Shown: positions 44,521 through 53,170 of the stretch, piece by piece
How positions within the stretch are numbered: position 1 is the stretch's first letter
How the letters are laid out: every line of letters begins with the position of its first letter
Assembly: GCA_044508835.1 (NCBI GenBank)
Contig: JBIQHD010000022.1
Location: forward strand, 13,347 to 77,346
Direction: 5' to 3'
DNA: 64,000 bases
Source: JAKFDI01 sp044508835
Lineage (GTDB): Bacteria; Pseudomonadota; Gammaproteobacteria; Burkholderiales; Burkholderiaceae_C
The notes under the pieces: generated by a model
Told to the model about the DNA's origin: nothing
Seen by the model: the letters and a program-made list of their open reading frames with translations, nothing else
The model's database searches: none
Position numbers and translations under genes: made by a program

Positions 44521-44597
44521 GGGCCGTTAGCTCAGTTGGTTAGAGCAGAGGACTCATAATCCTTTGGTCGCTGGTTCGAGCCCAGCACGGCCTACCA
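44521..44597 (+). tRNA. tRNA with CAU anticodon (tRNA-Ile2 or elongator tRNA-Met)
   Basis: A 77-base tRNA with encoded CCA. The acceptor GGGCCGT pairs with ACGGCCT, with a G1-U72 wobble. The anticodon loop is CTCATAA (anticodon CAT). C4-G69 and C5-G68 are the pairs that TilS prefers in E. coli tRNA-Ile2, and the TTGGTCGCTGGTTC region resembles E. coli tRNA-Ile2 more than elongator tRNA-Met, so I favour the lysidine-modified isoleucine tRNA. It is not an initiator, since the stem lacks the GGG/CCC pairs. A TACAAT hexamer at 44486-44491 is a likely -10. Confidence 0.9.
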
Positions 44598-44630
44598 CAC
44601 CGGTGGCGGCAGACCCTGCGCCCTGCACCG

Positions 44631-45569
44631 TCAAGCCGTTCTGCGCCGCCCCGGCATCGGCTTTCTTGTGCGCGCCGCGGCCTGCGGCCGGTGCGCCATC
44701 ACCCACTCGTAGAACCCCTGGGCCGCGACCGACAGGCTGCGGTCGCGCCGGCGCACGAGGTAGATGTGGCGCGTGAGCCCGGCCCAGCGCAGGGGCCGGA
44801 TGGCGAGCTCGGGCGAGCGGAACTGGTAGAGCGTCAGCGCCGGCACCACGCTGATGCCCAGGCCCGCGCGCACCATGCCGCTCACGGTGGCGAGCTGGTC
44901 CACCTCGAGCACCGACGGCAGGGTCTGCGGATGCGTGGCCGCATCGATGTACTGGCGCACGCTGGAGGTGCGCGACAGGTGCACGAACGGCCAGGCGGCG
45001 AGGTCGCGCGGCTTGGGCTCGCGCAGGCGCGCGAGCGGGTGGCCGGCCGGGCACACGAGGTGGAAGTCGTCGCTGCAGAAGCGCTCGGCGCGCAGCTCGG
45101 GCGTCTCGGCGCGGGTGGCGGCCAGCGCGAAGTCGGCATGGCCGCTGCGCACGGCCTCGATGCAGGGCTCGGAGAGCACGTCGGCCACTTCCATCTCGAT
45201 GCCCGGGTACTCGGCCGCGAAGCCGGCCAGCACGCCGGGCAGCCAGTCGGCCGCGAGCGAGGGCAGCAGCGCGATCGACACCCGCCCGCGCCGGCGCGCC
45301 GCGCGGTCCTGCACGCCGGCGAGCGCGGCGTCGAACTCGCCGAGCACGCGCTGCGCGGCGAGGCCGAAGTCCTCGCCCTCGGCGGTGAGCGCCACATGGC
45401 GCGTGCTGCGGTCGAACAGGCGCACGCCGAGCGATTCCTCCAGCTGGCGGATGAGGGCGCTGAACGCCGGCTGCGACAGGTGGCTGGCCGCGGCGGCGCG
45501 CGTGAAGCTGCGTTCCTCGGCCAGCGCCATGAAGGCGCGCAGCTGGCGGGTGGAGACGTTGACGTTCAT
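44631..45569 (-). CDS. LysR-family transcriptional regulator
   Basis: A 312-residue LysR regulator. The N-terminal winged HTH (about 6-65) contains MALAEERSFTRAAAASHLSQ and FSALIRQLEESLGVRLFDR. The effector domain (about 95-300) resembles LysR proteins with a periplasmic-binding fold, including RAGLGISVVPALTLYQF. It is divergent from the AtuA-like operon, the classic layout for a LysR activator of its neighbour. A GATCAATTGATC dyad lies in the shared promoter region. The inducer is unknown. Confidence 0.92.
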   Translation of the reverse strand: MNVNVSTRQLRAFMALAEERSFTRAAAASHLSQPAFSALIRQLEESLGVRLFDRSTRHVALTAEGEDFGLAAQRVLGEFDAALAGVQDRAARRRGRVSIALLPSLAADWLPGVLAGFAAEYPGIEMEVADVLSEPCIEAVRSGHADFALAATRAETPELRAERFCSDDFHLVCPAGHPLARLREPKPRDLAAWPFVHLSRTSSVRQYIDAATHPQTLPSVLEVDQLATVSGMVRAGLGISVVPALTLYQFRSPELAIRPLRWAGLTRHIYLVRRRDRSLSVAAQGFYEWVMAHRPQAAARTRKPMPGRRRTA

Positions 45570-45599
45570 GGGCGGCGGCTGCGATTCATCGGTTTGGCG

Positions 45600-45652
45600 G
45601 ATCAATTGATCCCGACTTTCTATTTCACAGATTAACGCCGCCTGCCTACAGT
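45600..45652 (+). promoter_or_regulatory. Divergent promoter region: LysR-type dyad plus -35/-10 for the AtuA operon
   Basis: A perfect 12-base palindrome GATCAATTGATC (45600-45611) contains an AT-rich LysR-like box. It is followed by a good sigma-70 promoter: TTCACA (45624-45629), a 17-base spacer and TACAGT (45647-45652). The predicted transcript starts near 45659, about 50 bases before the AtuA-like ATG. The dyad ends 12 bases before the -35, where a LysR activator could contact polymerase. Confidence 0.55.
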
Positions 45653-45708
45653 CGTCCACGGAACATGCACCGAGACGCCGCACGACACGGGCGGCGCCGG
45701 AGGAGACG

Positions 45709-47070
45709 ATGACGGATTCACTCTTGCGCGTGGGCTGCGCCGCCGGCTTCTCCGGCGATCGCACCGATGCCGCCGGCCCGGTGGTCGACGCGCTGATCGC
45801 GGCCGGCGGCCCGGCGGTGCTGATCTTCGAGACCCTGGCCGAGCGCACGCTGGCGCTGGCGCAGATGGCGCGCCGCGGCGATCCGGACGGCGGCTACGAG
45901 CCGCTGCTCGACGAGCTGCTGCGCCCGGTGCTGGCGCGCTGCCTGGGGCACGGCATCCGCATCGTCAGCAACTTCGGCGCGGCCAACCCGGCGGGCGCGG
46001 CGCGGCGCATCGCGGCGCTCGCCGCCGAGCTCGGCCTGCGCGCACCGCGCATCGCCGTGGTCGAGGGCGACGACCTGAGCGGCGAGGCCCACCGCCCGCT
46101 GCTCGCCCAGGCCCTGGGCGAGCATGCGCGGGGGTTGTCGCTCGTCTCCGCCAACGCTTACCTCGGCGCCGAGCCCATCGCCGATGCGCTGCTGGACGGC
46201 GCCGACGTGGTGGTGTGCGGCCGCGTGGCCGACCCGTCGCTGACCGTCGGGCCGGCGCTCGCGCACTTCGGCTGGGCGCGCGACGACTGGGACCGCCTCG
46301 CCCGCGCCACCATGGCCGGCCACCTGCTGGAATGCGGCGCGCAGGTCACCGGCGGCTACTACGCCGACCCGGGCTTCAAGGACGTGCCGGGCCTGGCGAC
46401 GCTCGGCTACCCGATCGCCGAGATCGACGCCGACGGCCACTGCACGCTCACCAAGCCGGCCGGCACCGGCGGGCGCGTGGACGCGCACACCGTCAAGGAG
46501 CAGCTGCTCTACGAAGTGCACGACCCGCGCGCCTACCTCACGCCCGACGTGGCGGCCGACATCGGCGAGGCCGAGGTCGCCGAGATCGGGCCCGACCGCG
46601 TGCGCCTGACCGGCGTGCGCGGCCATGCGCGGCCGGCGGAACTGAAGGTCAACGTCTGCCACGAGACCGGCTGGCTGGCCGAGGGCGAGATCTCCTACGC
46701 CGGGGCCCGCGCCGAAGCGCGTGCGCGGCTCGCGGCCGAGGTGCTGCGCGAGCGGCTGGCGGGACTCGGGCCGCTGCGGGCCGACCTGATCGGCGTGGCC
46801 AGCGTCTTCGCCGACGACGCCGGCCGCTGGCTCGCCGGGCAGCCCGAGGGCGATGCGCGCGACGTGCGCCTGCGCGTGGCGCTCAAGCATGCCGAGCGGC
46901 GCTGCGCCGAGCGCCTGGTGCGTGAGGTGACGGCGCTCTACACCTGCGGCCCCGCCGGCGGCGGCGGCGTGCGCACGGCGCTGCGCCCGCGCCTGGGCAC
47001 GGTGTCGTGCAGCGTGCCGCGCGAGCGGGTGCCGGCGCGGCACCGCTTCGTGACGGGGGATGCGCAATGA
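45709..47070 (+). CDS. AtuA-like protein (DUF1446, acyclic terpene utilisation family)
   Basis: A 453-residue protein of the DUF1446/AtuA family. AtuA is part of the citronellol/geraniol degradation cluster in Pseudomonas, but its biochemical role is not established. Typical blocks are VGCAAGFSGDRTDAAGP, ANAYLGAEPI, DVVVCGRVADPSLTVGP and LLECGAQVTGGYYADPGF. A strong GGAGGAGA ribosome site precedes the ATG. It overlaps its small partner gene by 4 bases. No other atu genes, such as the acyl-CoA carboxylase AtuC/F, are adjacent, so a terpene substrate is not assured. Confidence 0.88.
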   Translation: MTDSLLRVGCAAGFSGDRTDAAGPVVDALIAAGGPAVLIFETLAERTLALAQMARRGDPDGGYEPLLDELLRPVLARCLGHGIRIVSNFGAANPAGAARRIAALAAELGLRAPRIAVVEGDDLSGEAHRPLLAQALGEHARGLSLVSANAYLGAEPIADALLDGADVVVCGRVADPSLTVGPALAHFGWARDDWDRLARATMAGHLLECGAQVTGGYYADPGFKDVPGLATLGYPIAEIDADGHCTLTKPAGTGGRVDAHTVKEQLLYEVHDPRAYLTPDVAADIGEAEVAEIGPDRVRLTGVRGHARPAELKVNVCHETGWLAEGEISYAGARAEARARLAAEVLRERLAGLGPLRADLIGVASVFADDAGRWLAGQPEGDARDVRLRVALKHAERRCAERLVREVTALYTCGPAGGGGVRTALRPRLGTVSCSVPRERVPARHRFVTGDAQ

Positions 47071-47432
47071 GTGCGCAGCCGATGATTCGCGTGCCTCTCT
47101 ATCGCGCAGCGCACGGCCGCACCGGCGACAAGGGCGACCGCTCGAACATCAGCGTGATCGCCTGGCACCCGGACCTGTGGCCGCTGCTGGTCGCGCAGGT
47201 GACCGAAGAGGCCGTCGCGCGCCAGTTCGCGCACCGCCGGCCCGCGCGCGTGGTGCGCCACCTGCTGCCCACGCTGCATGCGATGAATTTCGTGATCGAC
47301 GGCGTGCTCGACGGCGGCGTCAACGATTCGCTCAACCTCGACAGCCATGGCAAGGCCCTGGCGTACCTGCTGCTCGATCTGCCGATCGAGGTTCCCGCCG
47401 AGCTCGCCGCCCGCCTGGCCGGCGACGCCTGA
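47067..47432 (+). CDS. AtuA-associated small protein (C-terminal AtuA-like domain)
   Basis: A 121-residue protein corresponding to the small domain that in some genomes is fused to the C-terminus of AtuA/DUF1446 proteins. The pattern ARTGDKGDRSNI-type (here GRTGDKGDRSNISVIAW) is the family hallmark, and NDSLNLDSHGKALAYLLLDLPI closes the domain. It is likely a subunit of one enzyme with the preceding protein, given the ATGA overlap. The reaction is unknown. Confidence 0.88.
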   Translation: MSAQPMIRVPLYRAAHGRTGDKGDRSNISVIAWHPDLWPLLVAQVTEEAVARQFAHRRPARVVRHLLPTLHAMNFVIDGVLDGGVNDSLNLDSHGKALAYLLLDLPIEVPAELAARLAGDA

Positions 47433-47468
47433 CTTCCACACCCACGACCCGAGAAGGAGACGACAGAG

Positions 47469-48458
47469 ATGACCCCCACCACGCGACACGCCCGGCGCCA
47501 TGCCCTGGCCCATGCCGCCGCCCTGCTGCTGGCCGCCGCCTTGCCGGGCGCCGCGTTCGCACAGGACTACCCGAGCAAGCCCTTCACCTTCATCGTGCCT
47601 TTCGCGGCCGGCAGCGCCACCGACCAGCTCGCGCGGGCGCTCGGCCAGTCGGTCACCGAGCAGACGAAGCAGACGGTGGTGATCGAGAACAAGGCCGGCG
47701 CCAGCGGCATGATCGCCGCGCAGCAGGCGGCCAACGCCCCGGCCGACGGCTACACCGTGCTCATCACCACCAACACCACGCACGCGGCCAACGAGCACCT
47801 GTACAAGAAGCTGCCCTACGACCCGGTGAAGGACTTCGCCCCCGTCACGGGCCTGGGCAAGGGCGGGCAGGTGATGGTGGTGAACGTGGCCTCGCCCTAC
47901 AAGAGCGTGGCCGACGTGGTGGCCGCCGCGCGCAAGAACCCGGGCAAGCTGAGCTTCGGCAGCGGCAGCTCGTCGAGCCGCATGGCCGGCGAGATGCTCA
48001 AGCAGCTCACCGACACCGACATCCTGCACGTGCCCTACAAGAGCAACCCGCTGGCCATCACCGACCTGCTGGGCGGCCAGATCGACCTGATGATCACCGA
48101 CACCTCCACCGGCGTGCCGCAGGTCAAGGCCGGCAAGCTGCGCGCGCTCGGCTACTCCACGCAGACGCGCAGCACCCAGCTGCCCGACGTGCCCACCATC
48201 GCCGAGGCCGGCGTGAAGGGCTACGACATGGGCTACTGGTTCGCCGCCTACGTGCCCGACGGCACGCCCGCGCCGGTGGTCGAGCGGCTCAACGCGCTGC
48301 TCGGCAACGCGGTGAGGAGCCCCGCCGCGACGGCCTTCTTCAACACGGCCGGCTCGGAGCCGTGGACGACGACGCCCGCCGAGCTGGCGTCGTTCCAGGC
48401 GGCCGAGACGCAGAAGTGGGGTCGCGTCATCAAGGCCGCGGGCATCGCGCCGGAGTAG
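47469..48458 (+). CDS. Bug-family tripartite tricarboxylate transporter substrate-binding protein
   Basis: A 329-residue periplasmic binding protein of the Bug/TctC family, which captures carboxylates or related small acids. A Sec signal peptide ends at AFAQDYPSKP. The family features FIVPFAAGSATDQLARAL, VVIENKAGASGMIAAQ and a mid-protein VPYKSNP region are present. AAGGAGA precedes the ATG. No TctA/TctB membrane genes are nearby; orphan Bug proteins are common in Burkholderiales. Operon position suggests it binds the product of the two secreted esterases downstream. Confidence 0.93.
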   Translation: MTPTTRHARRHALAHAAALLLAAALPGAAFAQDYPSKPFTFIVPFAAGSATDQLARALGQSVTEQTKQTVVIENKAGASGMIAAQQAANAPADGYTVLITTNTTHAANEHLYKKLPYDPVKDFAPVTGLGKGGQVMVVNVASPYKSVADVVAAARKNPGKLSFGSGSSSSRMAGEMLKQLTDTDILHVPYKSNPLAITDLLGGQIDLMITDTSTGVPQVKAGKLRALGYSTQTRSTQLPDVPTIAEAGVKGYDMGYWFAAYVPDGTPAPVVERLNALLGNAVRSPAATAFFNTAGSEPWTTTPAELASFQAAETQKWGRVIKAAGIAPE

Positions 48459-48466
48459 CCCGCGCC

Positions 48467-48524
48467 GGGCCGGCGCCGGCCCTTCATTCCCGTTCACCAG
48501 CCGGCCGCCCCGAAGAGGGCGGCC
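48467..48524. terminator. Two strong GC-rich hairpins after the Bug gene
   Basis: A perfect 16-base palindrome (48467-48482, GGGCCGGC/GCCGGCCC) and an 8-bp stem GGCCGCCC/GGGCGGCC with a 6-base loop (48503-48524) lie in the 108-base gap between the Bug gene and the esterase gene. Neither is followed by a T-run. They could attenuate read-through or protect the upstream mRNA rather than end transcription. Confidence 0.4.
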
Positions 48525-48566
48525 CGGGCAGCGCTTTGCCCGCCGAAGACAGAGAAGGAGACGACG

Positions 48567-50192
48567 ATGAGACAACCCCGCTTTTCACGGCGCGTGCGCG
48601 GCGCATGGGCCGCGCTGCTCGGCGGCGCCCTGCTGGCCGCGTGCGGCGGCGGCGATGGCGATGCAACGCCGCCGGCCGCGGCCGGGCCCAAGGCCTGCGC
48701 GCTCGACAGCTTCGCGGCGCTCGCGCTCGACGGCGCGAGCCTGCAGGCCGCCACCGCCGTGCCGGCCGGCGACTACACGCTGCCCGGCACGAACACCACG
48801 CTGGCCGGCCTGCCGGCCTTCTGCCGCATCGACGCCACCGCCGCGCCGAGCGGCGACTCGTCCATCGGCTTCCAGGTGTGGGTGCCGCAGGGCGAGGCCT
48901 GGAACGGCAAGCTCGTGGCCACCGGCAACGGCGGCTACAGCCACGCGCTCAGCTACGGCGACATGGCCTACGCGATGCGCCAGGGCTATGCGGTCATCGG
49001 CGGCGACACCGGCCACCAGTCGGCCGACCCGAACGCGATGTTCTGGGGCGTGGGCCATCCCGAGAAGATCATCGACTGGGGCACGCGCTCGGTGCACGCC
49101 ATCACGGTGCCGGCCAAGCAGGTGGTCGCCGAGCTGCAGGGCCGGGCGGCGAGCCGCGCCTACTACCTCGGCTGCTCGACCGGCGGGCACCAGGCCTATG
49201 CCGAGATCCAGCGCTACCCGGACGACTTCGACGGCGTGGTCGCCGGCGCGCCCGGCAACAACCGCGTGCGGCTGAACGTCGAGTTCATGTACCGCTTCCT
49301 GTCGAACCGCCAGCCCGGCCAGAACACGCCGGTGATCCTGACGCCGCAGAAGGCCGCGCTCGTCACCCAGGCCGCGGTGGCGGCCTGCGATGCGCTCGAC
49401 GGCGTGAGCGACGGCGTGATGGAGGACCCGCGCGCCTGCACCGTCGACAAGTTCGACGTGGCCTCGCTGCAATGCCCCGGCGCGGACGCGGCGAACTGCC
49501 TCACGGCCGAGCAGGTGTCGGTGGTGCAGAAGATCTACGCCGGCCCGAAGAACCTGCGCACCGGCGCGCAGATCTACCCGGGCTACCCGGTCGGCAGCGA
49601 GGCCGGCTGGCGCTCGTACTGGGGCGGCACCGAGCCGGTGCGCGCCGACTTCTGGCGCCTGTGGGTCTACGAAGACCCGAAGTGGGACTGGTGGACCTTC
49701 GACTTCGACCGCGACCTCGCCTATGCCGACGCGAAGGTCGGCGCGATGGTCGACCAGGTGAACCCAGACCTCTCGGCCTTCAAGGCGGGCGGCGGCAAGG
49801 CCATCGTCTACCAGGGCTGGCAGGACCCGGTGGTGAACCCGATCGACACCATCGCCTACTACGAGCAGGTCCGCGCGCTGCAGGGCTCGCAGGCCGAGAC
49901 CGACGGCTTCTTCCGGCTCTTCCTCGTGCCGGGCATGGGCCACTGCAGCGGCGGCGACGGCGCCACCAGCTTCGGCAACGGCGGCGCGCCGCCGGTGCCG
50001 GACGCCGACCACGACCTGCTGATGGCGCTGGACCGCTGGGTCGAGGGCGGCGCCGCGCCGGAACGCATCGTCGCCTCGCGCGTGAGCAACGGCGAGACGG
50101 TGCGCACACGGCCGCTGTGCCCCTACCCGAAGAAGGCGGTGTACCGGGGCTCGGGCAGCACCGACGACGCGGCGAACTTCACCTGCGGTTGA
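48567..50192 (+). CDS. Tannase/feruloyl esterase family lipoprotein
   Basis: A 541-residue secreted esterase of the tannase/feruloyl-esterase family, which cleaves aromatic esters such as gallate or ferulate esters. A lipoprotein signal ends in LAACGGG, so it is probably membrane-anchored. The CS-D-HC catalytic pattern is complete: Cys203-Ser204 in GCSTGG, Asp420 in GWQDPVVN, and His459-Cys460 in GMGHCSGG. A GAAGGAGA ribosome site precedes the ATG. Its tandem partner is another secreted hydrolase. Substrate cannot be read from sequence; the family also includes enzymes for terephthalate monoesters (MHETase-like). Confidence 0.92.
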   Translation: MRQPRFSRRVRGAWAALLGGALLAACGGGDGDATPPAAAGPKACALDSFAALALDGASLQAATAVPAGDYTLPGTNTTLAGLPAFCRIDATAAPSGDSSIGFQVWVPQGEAWNGKLVATGNGGYSHALSYGDMAYAMRQGYAVIGGDTGHQSADPNAMFWGVGHPEKIIDWGTRSVHAITVPAKQVVAELQGRAASRAYYLGCSTGGHQAYAEIQRYPDDFDGVVAGAPGNNRVRLNVEFMYRFLSNRQPGQNTPVILTPQKAALVTQAAVAACDALDGVSDGVMEDPRACTVDKFDVASLQCPGADAANCLTAEQVSVVQKIYAGPKNLRTGAQIYPGYPVGSEAGWRSYWGGTEPVRADFWRLWVYEDPKWDWWTFDFDRDLAYADAKVGAMVDQVNPDLSAFKAGGGKAIVYQGWQDPVVNPIDTIAYYEQVRALQGSQAETDGFFRLFLVPGMGHCSGGDGATSFGNGGAPPVPDADHDLLMALDRWVEGGAAPERIVASRVSNGETVRTRPLCPYPKKAVYRGSGSTDDAANFTCG

Positions 50193-50226
50193 CGCGCCGC
50201 GACCGACGAACGAACAGGAGACAGAA

Positions 50227-52449
50227 ATGACGAAGTACCACATCCTTCCATGCGCCGCGGCGCTGGCCGTCGCCGCCGCGCTCACCGCCTGCGGCGGTGG
50301 CAACGGCGACGACACCGCCGGCCCGGTGGCGACGCTGCAGGTGCTGTCCAACCGCGCCGACCTCGTCTCGGGCGGCGACGCGCTGGTCGAGGTGACGGCG
50401 CCCGCCGGCACCGACGTGACCGCGCTGAAGATCGAGCTCGGCGGCACCGACGTGACCTCCGCCTTCGCCGTGCGCGCCGATGGCCGCTACGTCGGCCTGG
50501 TCACGGGCCTGGCCGAGGGCCCGAACCTGCTGCGCGCCGCGCAGCCTGGCAAGCGCGGCGCGGTGCTTTCGATCACCAACCACCCGAACGGCGGGCCCGT
50601 CATCTCGGGCGCGCAGGTCGAGCCCTGGACCTGCACGACGAAGGTGGCCTCGCCCACGGCCAACAACCCCGACCTCGGCGACCCGCTGGACGCGCAGTGC
50701 AACGTCGCCGCGCCCGTCTACCGCTACCAGTACCGCACGCTGGCCGGCACCTTCGCGCCGTACGACCCGGCCTCGCCGCCGCCGGCCGCCGACATCGCGA
50801 CGACGACCACCGACGAGGGCCACACCGTGCCCTACGTCGTGCGCATCGAGCGCGGCGTCATCAACCGCGGCAAGTACGACCTCGCCACGCTCGCCGACCC
50901 GGCCGACCCCACGCGCGGCTGGCAGCCCTGGGACGACACGCCGCACTGGAACCACAAGCTGTTCTGGAAGTTCGGCTCCGGCTGCGACTTCCGCCGCGTG
51001 CAGGGCAACCCCGGCAGCGTGCTGGACCACGACGCGCTGAGCCGCGGCTTCATGGTGGCCTCGTCGGAGATGACGCAGTACGGCACGCACTGCAACGACG
51101 TGACCTCGGCCGAGACCGTGATCATGGTCAAGGAGCACATCGCCGAGCGCTACGGCGCGCTGCGCTACACCATGGCCGACGGCGGCTCGGGCGGGGCGCA
51201 CCAGCAGAACCTGCACGCCTCCAACTACCCCGGCCTGATCCAGGGCATGATGCCCACCGTGCTGTTCCAGGACACCTGGACGCCCGGGCGCGAGTTCGCC
51301 GACTGCGGGCTGCTCAAGCGCTTCTACGACGCGCAGGACGGCACGGCGGGCGCCTTCACCCACTCCGAGCGCGCGGCCGTCAACGGCCACAGCTGGCACC
51401 AGGTGTGCGAAGGCCCGGCCAACACCAACATGGCCAGCCGCACGCCGTTCTACATCGACCCCGCGGTGGGCTGTGGCAACCCGGCCGACCAGTGGTCGCT
51501 CGCCAATCCCGCGGGCGTGCGCTGCACGCTGCAGGACTTCACCGTCTCGGTGCTCGGCGCGCGCGACGCCACCGGCTACGCCCGCACGCCGCAGGACAAC
51601 GTGGGCATCCAGTACGGCTTCAACGCGCTGAACGAGGGGAAGATCAGCGCAGAGAAGTTCGTGGCGCTCAACGAGCAGGCCGGCGGCTACGACATCAACG
51701 GCCAGTGGCAGCCCGCGCGCATGCAGGCCGACCCCGAGGCGGTGGAGATCGTGCACCGCTCGGGCCGCGTGAGCCACGGCCGCTACCTCGGCGAGGTGGC
51801 CATCCTCGACCGCATGCAGTTCAACACCGTCGAGGAGCACTACGACTTCCGCTCCTGGGTGATCCGCAACCGCATCGTCAAGGCGCACGGCGACCATGCC
51901 AACCAGGTGATCTGGCGCTACAAGACGGCGCCGGCCGGGCTGTCCGCGCGCGCCTTCGAGACCATGAACCAGTGGCTGACGAACGTCGAGGCCGACACCA
52001 GCGACCGCCCCCTGCGCGAGAAGATCATCGCGGCGAAGCCGGCCGCCGCCGTCGACTCCTGCTGGCGCGCCGACCGGGGCGCCTGGAGCACCGACGCGGC
52101 CTACTGCAACATGGGCGTGACGCCGAGCATGGCCTCCACCCTCGGCCCCGACGGGCTGCCGGCGCCCACCGCCGACGAATGGCCGGTGTACCGCGACACG
52201 CGCGTGGCCTCGGGCGAGCCGCTGAGCAGCGACATCATGAAGTGCCAGCTCAAGCCGCTCGCGCGGGCGGACTACCTCGCCACCTTCACCGACGACCAGT
52301 GGAGCCGGCTCGCCGCCGTCTTCCCGAACGGCGTGTGCGACTACGGCAAGCCGGGCGTGGGCCAGGTGGCGCCCGAGCCGTGGCAGACCTTCGCCGCGGG
52401 GCCGGGCGGGCAGCCGCTCGGCGACGCGCCGGCGTCGCGGGCCGAGTAG
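50227..52449 (+). CDS. DUF6351 family secreted lipoprotein hydrolase (predicted)
   Basis: A 740-residue exported protein I assign to the DUF6351 family, with an alpha/beta-hydrolase-like nucleophile elbow in DGGSGGAHQ (Ser321). A lipoprotein signal ends in LTACGGGNGDD, almost the same lipobox and Asp-rich start as the esterase before it. It contains many cysteines, suggesting disulfides in the envelope. No reaction has been shown for this family as far as I know. It is 34 bases after the tannase-like gene, with AACAGGAGAC as ribosome site. Both may act on the same extracellular ester. Confidence 0.75.
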   Translation: MTKYHILPCAAALAVAAALTACGGGNGDDTAGPVATLQVLSNRADLVSGGDALVEVTAPAGTDVTALKIELGGTDVTSAFAVRADGRYVGLVTGLAEGPNLLRAAQPGKRGAVLSITNHPNGGPVISGAQVEPWTCTTKVASPTANNPDLGDPLDAQCNVAAPVYRYQYRTLAGTFAPYDPASPPPAADIATTTTDEGHTVPYVVRIERGVINRGKYDLATLADPADPTRGWQPWDDTPHWNHKLFWKFGSGCDFRRVQGNPGSVLDHDALSRGFMVASSEMTQYGTHCNDVTSAETVIMVKEHIAERYGALRYTMADGGSGGAHQQNLHASNYPGLIQGMMPTVLFQDTWTPGREFADCGLLKRFYDAQDGTAGAFTHSERAAVNGHSWHQVCEGPANTNMASRTPFYIDPAVGCGNPADQWSLANPAGVRCTLQDFTVSVLGARDATGYARTPQDNVGIQYGFNALNEGKISAEKFVALNEQAGGYDINGQWQPARMQADPEAVEIVHRSGRVSHGRYLGEVAILDRMQFNTVEEHYDFRSWVIRNRIVKAHGDHANQVIWRYKTAPAGLSARAFETMNQWLTNVEADTSDRPLREKIIAAKPAAAVDSCWRADRGAWSTDAAYCNMGVTPSMASTLGPDGLPAPTADEWPVYRDTRVASGEPLSSDIMKCQLKPLARADYLATFTDDQWSRLAAVFPNGVCDYGKPGVGQVAPEPWQTFAAGPGGQPLGDAPASRAE

Positions 52450-52552
52450 GGGCGAAGGAGGGCGAAGGGGCGCGAAGGGGGCGGCCGATAATCCAGCCGT
52501 CCCCGTTCTCGCGACCCGGCCCTTCGTGCATGCGGCGCTGCGCGGCGCCGCC

Positions 52553-53116
52553 ATGCCCTCCGGTCCCATCGACTTCATCCACGACTCCGCCGCCGTCGCC
52601 CCGCACCTGATCGGCGCCATCCTCACGCTCGACGGCGTGGGCGGGCGCATCGTCGAGGTCGAGGCCTACGACCGCGAGGACCCGGCCTCGCACAGCTTCT
52701 CCGGCCCCACGACGCGCAACGCGGCGATGTTCGGGCCGCCGGGGCGGGTGTACGTGTACCGCTCCTACGGCATCCACTGGTGCTTCAACATGGTGTGCCG
52801 CGAGGAAGGGCACGGCGCCGGGGTGCTGATCCGCGCGATCGAGCCGCTGCACGGCCTCGAGGCGATGCGCGAGCGCCGCGGCGTGCTCGACGCGCGGCTG
52901 CTGTGCTCGGGCCCGGGGCGCGTCTGCCAGGCGCTGGGCATCACGCACGGGCACACCGGGCTGCCGGTGGACGCGCCGCCCTTCGAGCTGCGGTGGCCCG
53001 ACGCGCCGGTGGCGGTGGTGCGCGGGCCGCGCATCGGCATCTCCAAGGCGGTGGACGTGCCCTGGCGCTTCGGCCTCGCCGGCTCGCGCTTCGTCAGCCG
53101 CCCGTTCCGGCCCTGA
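52553..53116 (+). CDS. DNA-3-methyladenine glycosylase (AAG/MPG type)
   Basis: Excises alkylated purines from DNA. It is 187 residues of the mammalian AAG/MPG fold, common in many bacteria. The core reads GGRIVEVEAYDREDPASHSFSG (catalytic Glu in VEVEAY; the conserved His in the loop), then RVYVYRSYGIHWCFN. SGPGRVCQALGI completes the site. I chose the ATG at 52553; a GTG at 52526 would add 9 residues. A GATAAT hexamer at 52487-52492 is a possible -10. It follows the esterase genes but is unrelated to them. Confidence 0.9.
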   Translation: MPSGPIDFIHDSAAVAPHLIGAILTLDGVGGRIVEVEAYDREDPASHSFSGPTTRNAAMFGPPGRVYVYRSYGIHWCFNMVCREEGHGAGVLIRAIEPLHGLEAMRERRGVLDARLLCSGPGRVCQALGITHGHTGLPVDAPPFELRWPDAPVAVVRGPRIGISKAVDVPWRFGLAGSRFVSRPFRP

Positions 53117-53170
53117 GCGGGCGGCACGCGGCTTGCCGCGTTCGCAGGCCGCAACTTCCACCGGCCCGCC

